64,000 nucleotides of DNA from Diadema setosum (taxonomy: Eukaryota; Echinodermata; Echinoidea; Diadematoida; Diadematidae), in assembly GCA_033980235.1 (NCBI GenBank), contig CM067064.1:6252501-6316500 (forward strand). Direction: 5' to 3'. How positions within the stretch are numbered: the first letter of the stretch is position 1; each line of letters starts with the position of its first letter. Made by a program: the position numbers and the translations under genes. This document shows, piece after piece, positions 47,903 through 59,875 of the stretch. The notes below the pieces were generated by a model that worked only from the letters and a program-made list of their open reading frames with translations, did no database searches and had not been told where the DNA came from.

Positions 47903-50119
47903 AAAAACTCATGCATGGTTTTACAAACTTGAGAGCCAGTGGAGAATAGTAAGGGAGAGAAGAGCTAGAAAACTATGCTAGGAAACAGACTGAATTCAAA
48001 GGAGGGGGGAGGGAACAGAACAAGGAAAATGATTCAACCCAATCCCTTCATCTAATCCCTTGTCTAATACCTGCCAACTTCTTGTAGGTTACTGGTTGAA
48101 GAGCAAAAATTACTTATCTCCAGATATTATAAAGTAGCAGCAGGGTTGGTTGCTTTAACTATTAGAAATTCTTGGATACTTCTCATTTTCTTTTCAAAGA
48201 TAATAAGGAGTCAAGCAAAGAAAAAATTTTAGATATCCGAATATTTCCCAAAAAGGTCTGAATAAATTGCATAATCACCATGGCTTTGTTTGTGTCAGTT
48301 TGCTTGTTTGTTTGTTTGTTTGTTTGTTTGTTTTTGTGGGGAGAGTTGGTGGGGAAATAGGCTGGTTTTACTCCGATATTCAAATTTCATGCCTACATTT
48401 CAAACAAAATATTGTTTCTGACAATCAAAAACATTGGCTTGAGTTTACCCAACAAAGCAAAGATTGATGCATCAGAAGTGGTTTCCAAACAGTGCAATCC
48501 ATTGAGTATGTGCTGATAGATTGAAAAGTATGTTTCTCAGTTCCTCAGGGGAAAAATATATCCTGAAATTCAATTACCATTAGGTAGGGCCTAAATTAGC
48601 GACACTTTCACATTTTGCTGATGTTAGCCACATTTATTGGTAAAGAAAGATGTCTGTTACTCCTAGAGGCACACCTTTTTTTTTAAGGATTGGGCTTTGG
48701 TGCTAATGAAAATCAAAATTTTTGTTTTAGAAATTCGATTTATTGTGAAATGAAACACATTTGAAATGAGGAAGGGATTTCTAACGGCTTTTTTCTCTTT
48801 CTTAATTTTCTTGCTAAGATAGCATGTTAATCTTATGCTGAATGTTGGGATTTTACAAATCATCTCACTTCAGTCAATGAGTGATCAATGCACGTCAGTG
48901 ACTACTTTATCTAAAACATTGATGCCCTAATGGCAGAGAAGCAACTCTGTAGATAATAGGGATGAGAAGTTAAGGGGTGTGTATCAGTGTCATTAAGTGA
49001 TGAACTGTCAGAGATGGAAATGCTGCAATAATGATGATAATGATAATAAAGGACATCTATATTGCGCAGCTATAATGATACACTCTACTATGCATTACAA
49101 ACTGATAATCACAACATACATAACAATACATAAATAATATGTTGTTTTTTTGTTTTTTTGTTTTTTTCCATTGAAGGTTCCAGTACAAAATTCAGTATAT
49201 GCCAAAGACACACTTGTCCTGTGAGCTTATTTCAGTATGTTACCCTTAGAGGACAATAGTGAAGTTATTCCAGTATATTGCCCTTGGGGGACAACAAAAT
49301 TATACCTGTTATTACCTCAAGCTCTCAATGCTATTGACATTGTTCAGAGACAGGTTGCATGAAATAGAGTGTTGAACTGATAATATCAGCCATCTGAACA
49401 AATAAAAAAAAAAAAACAGACAGAAAGGGGATGAATTATAATCAATAGTGCTTTTTTTTTGTCGCTGGTGCAGACAACTTTATGTTAATCTCCGTCTACA
49501 ATTGAATTTCCCACATTTGAATGAATTTTCAATACTGTGCAAATATTTCATTCCTGTATGTCAGCCCTTAACATGAATCTTTGGCATCGTGCCTTGTTTG
49601 AATGTCCTCCGGAGAGTCTTTCCGTGGTACCCCTTTTCTTCCCCGTGATTAGCCCACTTCTCTCTCCGGCTTTCGTGACACTGAGTAAGAACCCAGATGT
49701 ACACCAATTGCTTATTCATGTCCCATTTTGTGGAGGCACACTTTAGAAAGTGGCTGTGCACTTTGTGCGATTGTACATTTCTTGGCCAGTGAAAAAGTGG
49801 AAGGGGGGTTGGGAGAGGGGGAAATTAGTTGTTTTTGTTGTTGTTTCTGTTGCTCCTTTCTTCCTGAATTGGAGGATTTGTCGTGTTCATTTCTTGTTTT
49901 CTTCCCTAGCTAGAGGAGCCTGTTGGTTTTCTTGCTCTTTACTTCCTCAAGTTAGGGACTGGTTTTGGTTCTTTCCTTTTCTTGTCTTCCTTAGATGGAG
50001 AATGATCCATGGGTAGCAAAAGACCTGTTTTTGTGGCCTTTTCTTCCTCAATTTAGAGAATGCTTATATTTCACTTCTTCCTGAAGTAAGGGAGTTTTTT
50101 ATCATTTTTTTATTATATC

Positions 50120-50600
50120 CTCATCTACACATAGTGTGTATATGAGGAATCACTCTGTGGTCGGTTGGCGAGATGGTTAGGCTGTCAGGCAGTTAGCTTC
50201 ATCTTTTGTCAACATTTAACCATGCGTTGCCATGGTAATGCCATTTTTGAATGGGAGTCATACAGAAATATCATGGATTGAGCCATCTCCCCAGTTTTTG
50301 AGAAATTTGATATGCAAGTTGGCATTTTAAGAGACCAGTATAATATCATGATGTGCAAAGCACATCTCTTGTCAACAGAACAGTGTGTTGTTATGATAAC
50401 CATTTTTTTCAATAAAAAGCATACAAAAAAATTGTTGATTGAACTAACTCCTAATTTATTAGCTCATGTCACCAATATTATTTTTTTATTTTTTTTTTTA
50501 GAAAGCACATCTGTTGTCAATGTTGAACAATGCATTGCCATGTTAAAAACATCCTCTTTTTTTTTTTTTAATAAAAAGCATATAAACTAGCTACCTCACT
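50120..50600 (+). mobile_element. Decayed relative of the Helitron-like tandem-core element
   Basis: GTGTGTATATGAGGAATCAC followed by GGTCGGTTGGCGAGATGG parallels the 5' segment of the array element. Downstream are three degenerate units spaced about 150-160 bp apart around GTTGCCATGGTAAT (50228), GTTGTTATGATAAC (50387) and ATTGCCATGTTAAA (50533), each preceded by a GTGCAAAGCACAT-like or AAAGCACAT word. The 3' terminus is not recognisable. Confidence 0.5.
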
Positions 50601-51202
50601 TTCAGGTAGGGGTTAAATCACATTTTGGGTAGATATTCAGGGGTGTGTTTTTTTTCTTAAAGAGGAATTTATCCAAATATATTTTGTGAATTCAGTGAAA
50701 TTGAAAAAAAAAGAGCGGTTAGAACATATCAGTGAAGTTTGAGAAAATTTTGATTGTACTGTGTAGCTGGATAAGAAGTCTGCAGCAGTTCTTGATATCA
50801 CAGCAGTACAATGACTAATACAAAAGTAATAACAAGAATTATATGAAACCCTTTTTTTTATTGAAAACATACATTTCCTAGACTTTTTACTGATATTTTA
50901 CTCCCAGTCCTCTAATGGAGGCCAGTCAGGTGCTCTTTCGATATATTAGAAATATTTAAATTTGTGGAATTTTCTTCATATTTTGCTGATATTATTCTAC
51001 TCCTGTGGCATAACAAATTGCTGTAGCTTGTTTATCCAGCAATGGCATCGCTTGGAATTCCCCAAAACTATAGAAAGAGAAATCTTAATTTTAGAACATA
51101 CTATCGGAGTTTCCTCTGATGTCCCTGATGTCCTTTTCTGATATTTTTCTACAAATACATGTGTTTTGGGGGTATAAGAGTTTGCTTTTAAGCAGGTATA
51201 AA

Positions 51203-51315
51203 TGTTGTTGTTGCTGCTGCTGCTGCTGTTGTTGTTGTTGTTGTTGTTGTTGTTGCCGTTGTTGTTGTTGTTGTTGCCGTTGTTGTTGTTGTTGTTGTTG
51301 CCGTTACTGTTGTTG
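51203..51315 (+). repeat. (TTG)n microsatellite
   Basis: About 35 TTG/CTG-type units with GCCGTT interruptions at regular positions. Poly-Cys and poly-Asn frames result. Confidence 0.95.
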
Positions 51316-51368
51316 CCCTGTTCCATCCTGAATTGTTGAATAACTGATCCTCGCCATCTGCAAGATCT

Positions 51369-51484
51369 GGGCCCTGTTTTATGAAGAGTTATAATTTATT
51401 ATAAAGTTGATTTTTGTGGTACGTCTATGGCAGCATGTGTCGAAAGTTACAGTCGATTATATTTTTTGGTAAAGCGGGGCCCTG
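51369..51484. mobile_element. GGGCCCTG MITE
   Basis: GGGCCCTGTTTTATGAAGAG on the left and GGTAAAGCGGGGCCC on the right are an inverted pair. About 116 bp, related in ends to 862-1023. Confidence 0.55.
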
Positions 51485-51782
51485 TTCTTACAGTATGACT
51501 GCTGGATTGTGTGAGGCAGTGGAGGGAGATACCACAGGACTCCATGCCTCCCCTCCTCTCGCAATCATGTTCACTGTGTGCTGGAACACAAAGAGGTTGA
51601 TGATCAGTGACAACCTAAGCCTGAGACACGGGATACGGGGGATGCACATTACCCTCTTTCTCCACGCCCCCTTTGCCTCAGAGACTGCCGGAGGCATCGC
51701 GGTGTCTAGTTGTTCCTCAGATTTTCGATCCGGGAGCATCTTTGTTGCTCTTATTGTTGGCATTGTTTTGTTTTCAGTGTAA
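51414..51782. other. GC-raised segment open on both strands, possible exon
   Basis: Plus-strand frame 51414-51782 is open for 122 codons and ends in a hydrophobic GSIFVALIVGIV segment. The minus strand is open over 51488-51763. On the minus strand, 51492-51580 is bounded by a good acceptor (CTTTGTGTTCCAG) and a good donor (ACT then GTAAGA), with two frames open. On the plus strand TTCTTACAG could be an acceptor. The first 70 bp belong to a GGGCCC-ended MITE. The evidence is contradictory, so no product is named. Confidence 0.25.
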
Positions 51783-52286
51783 GATATGTTCCTGGGATTT
51801 CACACAGCTTGGATATATAGGTTGTGCCTTCTATTGCTGGTCATTGCAAAATTGCACTTGTAACAATATTACTGTGGCTTTATAATATCACTTGTCAAAT
51901 AATATAGGACAACATAATGATGATGCAGTCATTGTTGTTTGGAAGGGGATAGTGTTTGTTTGTTTTGGCAAAAACAAACAACAAACAAAAGATACCAAGA
52001 CTTCTCACACAACGCATAGCTAATTAAAACAGAGGATTTTTGGCATATATGTGGATCATAAACTAAAGGGCTTGGTGAAGGGAGGGGGTGAAATCTCGAA
52101 GGTGTATCACTTAGTTGTTGTGTTCTCAAACTACAATGTACTATACAATCCTTTTAAGTATGTACAACTTTGGTAGTGACCGGTAGCATCAAACTTCAAC
52201 TGTTGAATGTATTTTCTGGATGTTGAGTCTCATTAATACACCTGCTCTGCAGTGGTCACTGCAAACACTCTTACATGATGGACATT

Positions 52287-53690
52287 TGTGACCCGCTACA
52301 ACAAAAGGATCCTAAAGTTGCTAACGGCTGAGCCGAGAAAATCGAGTTTGAAGTCAGATCATCAAAATTGGTAAAAACAATCAGATTTCTGTTTCTGGCA
52401 TAATTTTGTAGTCTAATGTTTTGTCTATCATCTGCCGAAATTTCGAAGCTAAATGATCAAAGGAAAGGCAAGAAATCAGCATTTTTCTGGGCCATGATTT
52501 TCCAACTTTCAACGTAACATAAGCGTGTCCAAAGATTTGGATTTAGCACCGCAGCTAGACTCCGCCCCTAGCAACGAGGAAGTGATTGTATTGGTTAGTG
52601 CGTGGCATCCTGATTACTGGTTGGTTGTGCGTAGACTGCTGGCGCTAAGCTTGAATTGAACATCGAGGAGGTTGCTAGGAGCATACCTTCTACTCTCAAG
52701 CGGTGAAAAGTGTCTCGCCTCCCCATGATCATATGTGACCCGCTACAACAAAATGATCCTAAAGTCGGGCGAGGTCGATTATTTGAAAATTGCATGATAT
52801 AATTTCCTAATCTTTCTGCTTTAAATTGATATATAACACATTTTATAAAAACAATCGGCTGCGGAGATATCGATGTTTAAAAGAGAGCATGTCGAGACGG
52901 CTGGAAAATCAGTGTTTCGAGAAAAGCGCCCTAAAAGTCTTCCTTTCGACGCAATCGCGATCAAAGAACACGCAAGTCAGTTTTCACCTCTGGACAATAG
53001 AAGGTAAGCCCTAGCAACCCCCGAAGAGTTCATTCAAGCACATCAGCGTCGGTGGTCTCCTCACCAACCAATCAGTGACCAGGATGTGAGAAGCGGCTGA
53101 GCATAGCGCACCCCGCCCGCACGCACCAGTCGACTGGGCAGTTTGCGAGCTTCACGCTTCGGTTAGCAGCAAGCAGCAAACTGACCAATGAGATCACTCT
53201 GGTTGTTGTTAGGGGCGGAACCTATCTGTGGCGCTCAATCCAAATTTTCGAACCAGTTTCTGCTTCGTTGAAACGCCAAAAAACATGGCTCAGAAAAATG
53301 CGGGTCTTTCTTTTCACCATTTTGCTTCAAAATTTCGACAGATGATAGAAGACATGTTAGACTCCAATAATATATCAAAATCAGAAAATCGTAAGTTTTG
53401 GCCAATTCTAATGCTCTGACTTCAAACTCGAATTTCACGGCTTCCACCGTGCGCGACTTTAGGACCTTTTTGTTGTAGCGGGTCACATATTAACGTTGGA
53501 AGGAAAACTTTGAAGGCGTTTTTTCGTAATGCGCTAATAAAATCATTGATATCTCCGCAACCGAGTATTTTTATGAGTTGTGCTATAATTATATGAAATT
53601 AAAGTAGAAGAGTAAGGGAATAATGTCATGCCATTTTCAGAAAATTGAAAATTGAAAAATGAATCCTTTGTTGCAGCGGGTTACATTTAA
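52287..53690 (-). mobile_element. TGTGACCCGC MITE, copy 2, inverted and interrupted
   Basis: 52287-52735 matches the reverse complement of the right half of the 39.3-kb copy (CTGAGCCGAGAAAATC, CTGCCGAAATTTCGAAGC). 53490-53690 matches the reverse complement of its left part (GATATCTCCGCAACCGAG, GTAAGGGAATAATG) and ends GCAGCGGGTTACA. A third copy separates the halves. Confidence 0.8.
52737..53487 (+). mobile_element. TGTGACCCGC MITE, copy 3, nested in copy 2
   Basis: It runs from TGTGACCCGCTACAACAAAA to TTTTTGTTGTAGCGGGTCAC then A, with TA immediately on both sides. It is in the opposite orientation to its host copy. About 750 bp, with an extra segment around 53090-53180 absent from copy 1. 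Confidence 0.85.
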
Positions 53691-55084
53691 GTATAATTCC
53701 AATATGCTACAATTAATGTATCAAAATGATTGTTTGACATCTACAAAGAGCTTGGATAGTCAGGAGTGTTCTGCACAATGATATTTATCACTTTCTTGCT
53801 CACTCTCTTCCCCCCCCCCACTACACTCGATTGGATTGCCTAAGTTAGCAGGATCAATGCAACTCCGGCCATGCTGTTAGCGCTTTGCACATATTGACTC
53901 ATCGCATGAAATGCCAACACAGGGGACGGGCAAAAACTTGCGAGGCAGGCACGTAATGCTTGCTACCGAGTTCCAACATCAGCAAAGTTATTTTGTAGCC
54001 TGTGATTGTCTACCTGGGTAGTCAATATATTTTTGCCTGGAAGTGACACTCCGACTTGCGATCTCATATCGCGTGCACCTTGCGAAAATTGCCTGGCAGA
54101 TTGGCATTTTGCGACGCGGCATCAACCAACAGAGGTCATGAAGCACTGGCATTTTGCGCAGGGTAAATGACTGCGCTGTGATTTGATAATGTTGACTCCT
54201 TGTGAACCCACAGTGCAATTTCTCCAATATGATATCAGAAAGGCGTATCCAAAGTATGTGTTTGCAGGGAAATTTACAGTCCAATTTCTCGATTGCTATC
54301 AAATGAAGACATCACTAAATCTTAGGAATCAGCTCGACTACAGGCATTTATGATATTACTCATATCATAGCCATAACTAAGTATTTGCCTGCAATTTGTA
54401 TGTGAGAAGATGATACTATGTATATAATGACAGCAATGGTGTATAGAGAAATTCTGACGTCTTGAACAAAGAATACATAATAACTTCTTTTTGTTACAAA
54501 AAAAAGGAAGAAAACAACAACAAGGCAGGTGAACATTTATCATATAAGATACAAGCGAGTGCGAGGTAATCAGGTTACATGGGACATTGGTTGGTGGGAC
54601 TAACGCGATTACCGCCCGATTATTTTTCGTCCATGCCAGAAACCCGGCCTCCTGAGAACGGCATGGCCAAGACGGAACATGTCACTGAGGGTCGGCTGGT
54701 TTCATAGACCATCTATGAAAGGGATGATTTGATTGGCAGGGCCAGGAGGCTAGGGGAGGATTTTTCTGTTTATGTTTGGGATGGGGCGTGGGAGGATAGA
54801 GGTGAATGCACAATCTTCAATGGCACCAAGTAGTAGTATATCTTTAAAAGACATTGCAATTTTGTATGTCCAGGAGGAAGGTTTTTGAAATTTGATTTAG
54901 CAGGCTTAATGTCTTTGATTTTCCCACATTTTAACCTGATTATGATATTTGCCCTTGAGATGCACCTTTGTTTAGGGGCGTGTGGGAGTTTTTTGTTTTT
55001 CGTTCGTTTGTTCGTTATTTGTACGGTGCTTTGGTGTGTTTTTTAATCAGAGTATGGCAGCTCAGGTGTAACTTCTCTGTATTT

Positions 55085-55276
55085 CTGTAAAACACAATAT
55101 TTTCGCGGCATGAAATCTTTGTGAATTGGAGCCGACGGCCTTTTTTGCGGCGTGAAATTTTTGTGAGTTGCCTTTAACATTCATTGCATACAGTGTAGAC
55201 ACAAGAACTTTCGCAAATCTTGGCTCTCACAAAATTTGTGAAATTGAAATGCACGCGAGCATTCCTTGTTTTACAG
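55085..55276 (-). mobile_element. CTGTAAAAC MITE, inverted copy
   Basis: GCGGCATGAAATCTTTGTGA, GGAGCCGACGGCCTTTTTTG and AATGCACGCGAGCATTCCTT match the reverse complement of 41698-41891 throughout. TA follows the right end but the left flank is TT. Confidence 0.8.
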
Positions 55277-55828
55277 TACACTCCTGAATCGGAAGATCTT
55301 GGCAAGGATTTACAGTGAAGCTAGCTCATAGATGATGCAACTCTCCACTGTGTGATGTGTGTGATACATTACTTCATACACAAACAGACATACAAATAAT
55401 GAACACTTGCTGACATGTGTGGTGACACCTTACAGCCAGATGTGACACACACCTGTAAGATGTGCTAACTTCATGCTTATTTTAGTCCATGGACTAAATT
55501 GAGTAAGCTGCAGATTTTTTTCTGAACTTGAGCCATTGAATTGGAACATCTTGCCACAATTGCTTGTATCTTTGAAGGAGATGACTTCACCCAAGAAAGT
55601 TTTGACCCAAGTATAAAAAAAAAAAGATGATAGTATCGCCAGGGTTGTGTCGATGATATGACAGTACGCTAATACTTGACTAATTGAGCTCTTCAGCCAC
55701 ATATAAGGATCATTTTCTACACCATTTCACATTGCATAAAAGATCCTCTGATGAGTTGTGTTCAAAAACACTGAAATGTCAGAATTTGAGTATATCTTGC
55801 AGTCGCTGTCCAACCACTTTATACATTA

Positions 55829-56219
55829 CAGGGATGGTACAGTATTGGTGAAGATGAGAATTAATTGGGCTTTTAACTTTTTGCGAGATACCAAGAAAAC
55901 ACTTATGCAATAGTACAGAGCATACCATTTTAAGAGGAATTCAAAGTTTGTTTGATGAAAATCGGGTTTGGAATGACTGAAACATCAAAAAAACAAAGTA
56001 AAACAGAGCAATCATAAAAAAGTGTGGGTCCCACACTTTATTAGAATCACTCTTTTTTGGATATCTCAGCCATTTCAAAATCAATTTTCATCAAATAAAC
56101 GTTGAATTCCTCATGGAATTACATGCTCTTCTATATTTCATAAGAGGTTTCTCATTATCACACCAAAAAATATTAGAAACCTGAAATTAGGTCTCAACCA
56201 AAACTATATGATCCCTTCA
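55829..56219. mobile_element. AAAGGGATGGT MITE, copy 3
   Basis: CAGGGATGGTACAGTA starts and AACTATATGATCCCTTC ends a copy with worn ends. Internal GATGAAAATCGGGTTTGGA and GGATATCTCAGCCATTTC align with the other two. Confidence 0.75.
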
Positions 56220-56349
56220 ACTTCAATTGGTCTTTCAATGGGTAACAAAGTCTGTGATGTACTCTTAGTTTTCTTTTGCTGGAAACCACCAAACTAATTT
56301 GCTTCATTATCATATACCTTCTATTATAATCATGCCTGAAAATCTAGCC

Positions 56350-56360
56350 TTAACAGCAGC

Positions 56361-56391
<31 letters not shown>

Positions 56392-56460
56392 CCTCAAATT
56401 CAAGGAGATTCTCTAGTTGTGGTTGTTGTTGTTGTTGTCGTCGAGGTGCTGTTAAAACAG
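56350..56460. repeat. (CAA)n facing (GTT)n, potential hairpin
   Basis: TTAACAGCAGCAACAACAAC continues as CAA repeats. After a ~28-bp spacer, GTTGTTGTTGTTGTCGTC and GAGGTGCTGTTAA mirror it, making a foldback of about 105 bp. Confidence 0.7.
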
Positions 56461-57059
56461 TAGTGGGACAGATGATGAAAAATCCATTTCACCTGTCTTG
56501 TGGCAGTAGCAGAAAAGGTAAAAAGCATTGACTTAGTATGGCCACTGAAGATGGCAAGCGACACAATACTTAAAAAAAAAGTGAACAAAGAAATTAAGGC
56601 TTGGAAAATGGAATGAGAAAAAAAATTGTTCTTCTAGAGCAGAATGTAGATTGATTATAAAGTAAGGTTTCTGTGGCTGCCTGTCAATGGAAAATATTCA
56701 TTGTTAGATTTATTTCAAGGCATTTTCAGTTGAGCTAACTTAATTAAATGGGCAGGGGATGCAATTACATGACAATTTTCTCTTACATGCTTTAGCTGCT
56801 GGATAAATTTTTCTTTATTTCCTTCTGTAGCAGGAAAAAAATGCCTGATTAGATGATGCATTTACTCTGCGATAGCTGGATTTTAAATGTCCATGTGCTA
56901 AGTCCATTAGAAATTGATAATCTAGCCATGCAGATGCAAGTTTTAAGTATATCTGCAAAAAAAAAGTATGTCAATAAGGTTTTGTGGGATAGGAGAGGGC
57001 TTTCCACCTCTGCAAAACTCATTTGTTAACCTATTTCTGAAGCCTTGCTTTGTCTTCAG

Positions 57060-57244
57060 AAGTGTGTTCAGAGTACTTACTGATTATTCAAATGCAGGAA
57101 TGAATCTGCTTACTGATTTGCTAACACGGAATGATATTTCATACAACAGCTGTGTCACAAATGCCACAGCCCTTCCATCAAAAAGCGCAGATCTTGATAG
57201 CCGAGAAGAGCAGGCAGTTTGCCTACGCAAGCTGCATTGCATAC
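57060..57244 (+). CDS. Candidate internal exon, unknown product
   Basis: A 185-bp segment with a strong acceptor (GCTTTGTCTTCAG) and a consensus donor (GTGAGT) is open in one frame only. The peptide begins SVFRVLTDYSNAGMNLLTDL, contains LTRNDISYNSCVTNATALPS and ends DSREEQAVCLRKLHCI. It needs two bases from the previous exon and passes one base on. I recognise no family. The ends argue for a real exon, but the minus strand is also open for 103 residues here, no neighbouring exon could be phased to it, and a transposon-derived segment is not excluded. A decayed interspersed repeat starts about 85 bp downstream at 57331. Confidence 0.35.
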
Positions 57245-59875
57245 GTGAGTACTGGTACATGGTTAAAGACATGGTAGCATAGCGATAACATGCAATGGGA
57301 AGGCTGTAACAATTGTGTGTGGCATTATTACCTCCACCGAAAAAGGAGATTAAGTGATCATTGGCATTGGTTTGTCTTTTTGTAAAATAACTCAAAAAGT
57401 TGCTTATGGATTAAAACGAAACTTGCATTAAAAGTCGGTGTTGACACAAGGAAGACCTCATTCAATTTTTTTTTTTTTTTTTAGACAGTGTTCCTGGAAT
57501 TTTTATAGATTTTTTGAAGGATTTTTCATCTTTTGGCATTTAACTTGAACTCGAAGGTCAACAAACTTGGGGTTCAAGCTGCGCGTACTGGAGGTTTACA
57601 TACGCGAACTAAAGGGCTTGCTCTGCTCGGACAAGGTGCCATGCAATGACATTTATAAACAAAATGCTTCTGTGTTGGGAAATTTCATGCATGTATGGGA
57701 AAGAGTTGCTGGCTTGGCCCAGGGAGGTGGGTTCTGCTTTGCCTGCACTTGTTGTGCTTTTCAAATGCACCCCAGTGGGCAGTGAATGAAGATCGTTTTA
57801 ATTATGCCAACCTTCTATTCCCACACCACAGAGTCTTTAAAATAGGTTCCCCATTCTCAATCATGATTAATTAATGGTCACACCATGTGGATTGCAAATG
57901 AATGCCAAGAATCCAGCAAAACTTGATCAGAAAATAAGTGCCTCTGGACCACAATCAGCCAAATTACATTTTGGAAACATGGTTTGCAGAATTTTGAATT
58001 CAGACTGACAAGAAAAAAAATTATTATTCAATTGGCATGAAACATTTTTAGAAACATGTTTACAAACAATTTTTTAATAAGTGTGTGAAGGCCCTCAAAA
58101 TTCTTTCCGGCGACAAAATGTAGTGAGATGGGTCAAGATGGAATCAAAATTGAGAAGGGAGCTTTTCCCCCAAAGGAGATGAGTGTGTTACTCCTTAATG
58201 AAAGATGAAATGATGTAATCCCCAAACCAGTGAATATCCTGGCAACTAATTGTGTGGGAGAAAACAGACACAAATGTGCGATCGTGTTGCCCAAACTGTT
58301 CGCTGTCAATCTGCAAATTGAGCAAAAGCTGGACAAAGAAGCTATCTACTTCAGAGCCATTTAGCCTAATGGTTTGAATTATAAAAGGGCATCAAAAATG
58401 CTTTCAACCGTAGATGACACATTCTCGTGAAACGTAATCAGTCCTTTCTTAATGGAAGCAATACCATTGGACATCTTTCTTCATCAGCCACTTTACCCTA
58501 CCCTACCCCCACCCCAACCCCCCCCCCCACCCAAAAAAAAAAAAATATAAAAAGAAATCTAGAGGAATACTCTGTACAATACTAATTTTGTAAGCAACCA
58601 CATGTAGTCTTTTTGATGGAAAAGAGATGATGGAAAAAAATTATGAAAAAATGTGCCGGCAAATAGCTCTGCTAGTATTTACATGCATATATACAACTGT
58701 ATGTGCGTGCATGTGTGTGGGTGTATGTTTGTGTCTTTGTGCATGCAAATTTACATTGTAAGGCAAAACTGATTTTGTATCTACCAGTACCCATGTGAGA
58801 CTCTGCACACCTTGTATAGAAGCTGATGGAGACAATTTTTTTACAGACTATCCTTCTTTTCCTTCACTGTCCCTACCTCATGGTCGTTTTCACACATACT
58901 ACGAGTGCGTAATTTGAATCATGATTCTTTTCATGAAATAATGGTTGGACAAAAGAAGCAATTACTGCCGACGGTAACTTTAGAGTCTACTCATAATGTA
59001 CCGCTGCTACTACTTAACTATTGAATCTGGCCGAACGGCAAAAGGGGAAATTCTAATTTACCACTTATATGGCATCGTAAGCTATCTTCAAGAGAGAGTA
59101 ATGAGTACCCAGAAAGAAGCCATACCTCCATGTATGGACGATAATTCTTAAAGCATTGTTATAATTTAGCATTGCAGTTATGTTTTTCAACCAGTGTAAA
59201 AACTGCTACAGTTTCAATATTTTTCCATGAATATTTGGGAAAGTGAATTTTATCAGAATGGAGGGAGGGTCTGTGCAGTGAAAGTGATAGAGATTGATGC
59301 ATAGAGGCATTATTTTGTCTTTTGACTTGTTATTTCTCTTCAAAATTGTTTGGAAAATGGGCCAATTTATATTCAAATTACAACTTTATATAATGCATTT
59401 TATATTTTTTCCCTTTTTATCATCATTCAAATTCTGTACATCCCTCATATAACACAGCTCATCCCTCATATAACACAGTTCATAGACCTTTCTGTCTTAC
59501 TATTGAGAGACAGAAAGATAGAAAGATATAAAAAAAACAGAGAAAGATGGAAAAAGTTGCACTTATCTCATCCTTACTGTATTCAACAGTTGGAAGTATT
59601 GATGAATGCACTCATAAAACTCAGAGCTTATGCTAACGTGAAGGGATGCAAAATGTCCCCCCCCCCCCACAAAAAAAGAGAAATAATAATCAAGGTAATG
59701 CTTGAAGTTTTCATCTATCTCCATCTCTCTGTATTTTGCATTTAGATGTAGAGTCTTCCCTTGTCTCTCTGGTGTTAGGGAGAGCTATAATTTCTCTCCC
59801 CCAACGGTCCAATTTAAACAACAAGTTACACAAGCAACAACTTGGATCATATTCCCATAGCGAAATAAATGTGGT
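57245..59875. other. Non-coding stretch
   Basis: Apart from the decayed repeat at 57331 and C-runs at 58518 and 59658, nothing is recognised. Confidence 0.45.
57331..57650 (+). repeat. Diverged copy of the ATTACCTCC repeat
   Basis: ATTACCTCCACCGAAAAAGG, AAATAACTCAAAAAGTTGC, AAACTTGCATTAAAAG, TTTTTTGAAGGATTTTTCAT and CTGCTCGGACAAGGTGCC follow the order of 13021-13330 with many substitutions. Confidence 0.7.

Larger units (their letters stand above)
53691..57059. other. Non-coding stretch
   Basis: Two MITE copies and a CAA/TTG hairpin are noted separately. Otherwise nothing recognised. Confidence 0.4.
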
